The notes under the pieces: generated by a model
Seen by the model: the letters and a program-made list of their open reading frames with translations, nothing else
Told to the model about the DNA's origin: nothing
The model's database searches: none
Made by a program: the position numbers and the translations under genes
Shown: positions 61,872 to 64,000 of the stretch, one piece after another
How the letters are laid out: each line of letters opens with the position of its first letter
How positions within the stretch are numbered: position 1 is the first letter of the stretch
Assembly: GCF_964355755.1 (NCBI RefSeq)
Contig: NC_092675.1
Coordinates: 26,080,412 to 26,144,411, forward strand
Source: Antedon mediterranea
Lineage: Eukaryota > Echinodermata > Crinoidea > Comatulida > Antedonidae
Direction of reading: 5' to 3'
DNA length: 64,000 bases

Positions 61872-61872
61872 A
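61564..61872 (+). CDS. Array FN3 exon 9, with stop before the splice site
   Basis: Aligned to gene A exon 9 over its whole 103 codons (including LMWDTEY, so it is the gene A type rather than the CDKEY type). Where gene A reads TGC GGA A|GT, this exon reads TGT TGA A|GT, so translation stops at 61869-61871 one base before a still intact GTAAGT donor. Confidence 0.85.
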
Positions 61873-62244
61873 GTAAGTTTAGTATGAAATATTTCTCAAG
61901 TATCAACAAATAGTAATTAATCAAAATAATTGCTAAACTAATAGTTTATTTAATTTGACTTTGTGAGAGATAATTGAAAACTCCATGATGACAAACTAAT
62001 AATAATAATAATATTCATTTTTAAATGATGCAGTACTACAAAATTTGGTGATGTTAAATATGTAAAGTTACAATTTACAAAGTCTAGCTAAAATGAATTG
62101 CTTTAGTTACAATGTTACAATATTATGCTATTATTATATTTATGATTTCTGCTGATAGCAGTTGTTTATCTGAATTTGTTATTAATATTAATAATGGTTA
62201 TTTATAGTAAACATTAATTTATTTTTAATGCTGATTATTTTAAG

Positions 62245-62341
62245 AATGTACAAATAGATCAAATGCTAGTAGCATTATTGGTGGCGCTGTGGCTGGAGGT
62301 TTTTGTGCTGGTGTCATCACATTCATTATAATACCGATTTG
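62245..62341 (+). CDS. Gene C membrane-span exon
   Basis: 97 bases, phase 1 to 2, with intact acceptor and donor, encoding a helix (SIIGGAVAGGFCAGVITF and onward) nearly identical to that of gene A. It is reachable in frame only if the stop-containing FN3 exon is skipped. The split FN3-2 exons of genes A and B are missing before it. Confidence 0.7.
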
Positions 62342-62473
62342 GTAAGTTCTTATAAAGCCATTTAATACATAGCCTATAATCTTTAAAAAAAAACTAAACA
62401 AGAAAAGTAGGCCTATAAAATTGTTTTAAATAGGCCTATAAATATCTCTGGTGTTGCATCACCTATTGTTAAA

Positions 62474-62521
62474 AATATTTACCAGGATTATGCAATTTGG
62501 AGATTCAGCATAATTATCGTG
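62474..62521 (+). pseudogene. Decayed cytoplasmic-tail exon
   Basis: NIYQDYA is preserved exactly as in gene A exon 13, followed by indels and the original GTAATT donor. The 5' half and acceptor are no longer recognisable, and no exons like gene A 14-15 follow. Confidence 0.65.
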
Positions 62522-62742
62522 GTAATTCAACTCTTATTTTCTTCTTATCTTGTTATCAAACTTTAATTCAATTTAAACCTCACATATTACATTTAAACTA
62601 AGTCATAGGCCATTGTAGTTCTTTTGTATAGTAATGTCATAAGCAACTTGCATGTTTTTTTTTTTGTAAGTACAGTTCTATTAAAGTTATGCGAGTTTAC
62701 CTAAAAAAGACTTCATAGGTAACTAATAGAGCTAGCTCCATG

Positions 62743-63135
62743 GTTTACTGGTGTACCAACTTGCTGGCGTGCTGATTATTACATTTTTATTTGAACCTTT
62801 AATACAATTCACAATTTACAATATATATTCACCGAGATCTGAAAGAAGAAAACTGAAGTCTGAAGTAACAGAAGGAAGCCCAGTAAATTTTAAGAAGATT
62901 TGCAAAGCTGACTTTGTAAACTATTTTTTATTTCGAAAGTAAATTTTTGTACGGAGCGAACTTGGAACGTTGTTTGTGACTTTGAAGTAAATTAATGTCT
63001 TAGATTGTATTGCATTTAAAGATTTATGTGGATTTCATATTTTTACATATCTGAATGGAATCAAGGTAATACAAATACTTTTATAACATATTTTGTATAC
63101 ATAAGTTTACATATTTCATTAGTAAAATTGTTAGC
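62743..63135 (+). mobile_element. Probable retroelement leader or LTR part
   Basis: Sequence between the decayed tail exon and the gag start. Its first 70 bases recur at 56812-56880. A clear LTR boundary or primer-binding site could not be identified. Confidence 0.45.
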
Positions 63136-64000
63136 ATGACAACTTTAAGATCGGGTAAAAATATAGATAAGACTATGTCAGACAAAGATACTAGGGAAGA
63201 TATGGTTGACCAAGAAGAGGTTGACCAAGTCAATGAAATATATGATAAAATGGCTAGGGATATTGATTTGCCCGAAATACCCGGCGGTATGCCTAAAGAT
63301 ATGATGCTCGAATATTTTCGAATGAAGTTCGAGGCCGAAAACAAAAAGTTAGAATACCAACAAGACCAATTAAGATTAGAAGCAGATATAGAGCAGAAGA
63401 AAGCAGATATAGAGCTAAGAAAAATTGAATCACAAGAAAGAGTGAAAATGATGGAATTAGAAAATAGGTCTAGCTACAGTAATGCTAGGAATATAGTAGA
63501 TGAAATGAAGGTAAAGGTTCCTACTTTGAAGGAATCAGATGATATTGATATATATTTTAGAACATTTGAACACTTGGCAGAAACCACAGGTTGGGATAAG
63601 AATACGTGGTCCGCTAGGTTAGCACCTGAACTGTCTGGTAAAGCTATGACAGCATATGCATCCTTAACCGTAAAAGAATGTGTAGATTATGATACCTTAA
63701 AGAAGGCAATCTTAGAAAAGTATGATGTGTCCGCAGAGACCTACAGATTTAAATTTAGAAATTCAAACAGAGTTAAAGATATGTCCATCAGGGAATGGCT
63801 GAATGAGCTCTCCCATTATTTAAAATGTTGGATGAAATGTGCTAATGTAAAAGAAGATGATGCTGCAGGCATTATTGAAATGATTATAATGGAACAGGCA
63901 CTTGATAAAATGCCTGAAGATCTGAGGCTTTATCTTAGAGATAAACAAGTAAATAAGAGCTATGATATGGCTATGATAGCCGATGATTATATAGCTAATA
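63136..64000 (+). CDS. Retrotransposon gag (partial, runs off the window)
   Basis: Open from ATG 63136 to the window end, 288 codons visible. An acidic start is followed by a highly charged, likely coiled-coil segment (about residues 75-115) and then a capsid-like region. Residues about 203-275 contain YRFKFRN, REWLNELSHYLKCW and LRLYLRDK, resembling the SCAN-like capsid half found in some Ty3/gypsy (Gmr1-like) gag proteins. It is an unbroken frame, so the element may be young. It is a transposon gene, not part of gene C. Confidence 0.75.
   Translation, partial: MTTLRSGKNIDKTMSDKDTREDMVDQEEVDQVNEIYDKMARDIDLPEIPGGMPKDMMLEYFRMKFEAENKKLEYQQDQLRLEADIEQKKADIELRKIESQERVKMMELENRSSYSNARNIVDEMKVKVPTLKESDDIDIYFRTFEHLAETTGWDKNTWSARLAPELSGKAMTAYASLTVKECVDYDTLKKAILEKYDVSAETYRFKFRNSNRVKDMSIREWLNELSHYLKCWMKCANVKEDDAAGIIEMIIMEQALDKMPEDLRLYLRDKQVNKSYDMAMIADDYIAN

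Overview
The window is eukaryotic: AT-rich, with every coding exon bounded by GT(GC)...AG splice sites, long introns, many transposon fragments, and very frequent TAGGCCTA palindromes. That palindrome habit plus the gene family suggests a marine deuterostome, most likely an echinoderm; I cannot fix the species. All real genes are on the + strand.

Three paralogous loci lie in tandem. Each is built from the same ectodomain exon set, in an order close to that of Tie receptors (Ig, Ig, EGF repeats, Ig, FN3 repeats, single membrane span), but no protein-kinase domain is present. Gene A (2193-9528, 15 exons, 802 aa) and gene B (12294-20974, 12 exons, 693 aa) are complete receptors with short cytoplasmic tails rich in tyrosines, several in YxN (Grb2-SH2-type) context. 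Gene B lacks the third Ig domain, and its fourth EGF and first FN3 are fused in one exon.

Gene C occupies 23.2-62.5 kb and is unusual. A start exon (no visible ATG, GC donor) is followed by a 7.7-kb block carrying Ig1, Ig2, four EGFs, Ig3, FN3 and a second Ig3. This block is present three times in tandem (about 24.2-31.85, 31.85-39.55 and from 39.55 kb) and is nearly identical between copies. Copies 1 and 2 end in a broken FN3 exon that runs into repeat-derived sequence and a stop. Copy 3 continues into an array of alternating Ig and FN3 exons up to 61.87 kb. Every complete ectodomain exon is phase 1-1, so any subset could be joined in frame. The last FN3 exon has a TGA one codon before its splice site. 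A membrane-span exon survives at 62245-62341, but the tail exons behind it have decayed, and an older tail exon is stranded inside the array at 57043-57132. Gene C could therefore be a giant, alternatively spliced, mainly secreted, heavily N-glycosylated molecule, or a recently expanded locus on the way to decay.

Mobile DNA explains much of the rest: a 26-28 bp minisatellite at the duplication junctions, a Helitron and a 5'-truncated LINE found only in copy 3, a Harbinger-type element, a tRNA-derived SINE, GTCTGTCG-repeat elements in both orientations, foldback elements, and a Ty3/gypsy-type gag gene running off the right edge. Intergenic stretches are 1-2186, 9529-12292 and 20975-23163. I saw no non-coding RNA gene and no minus-strand host gene.
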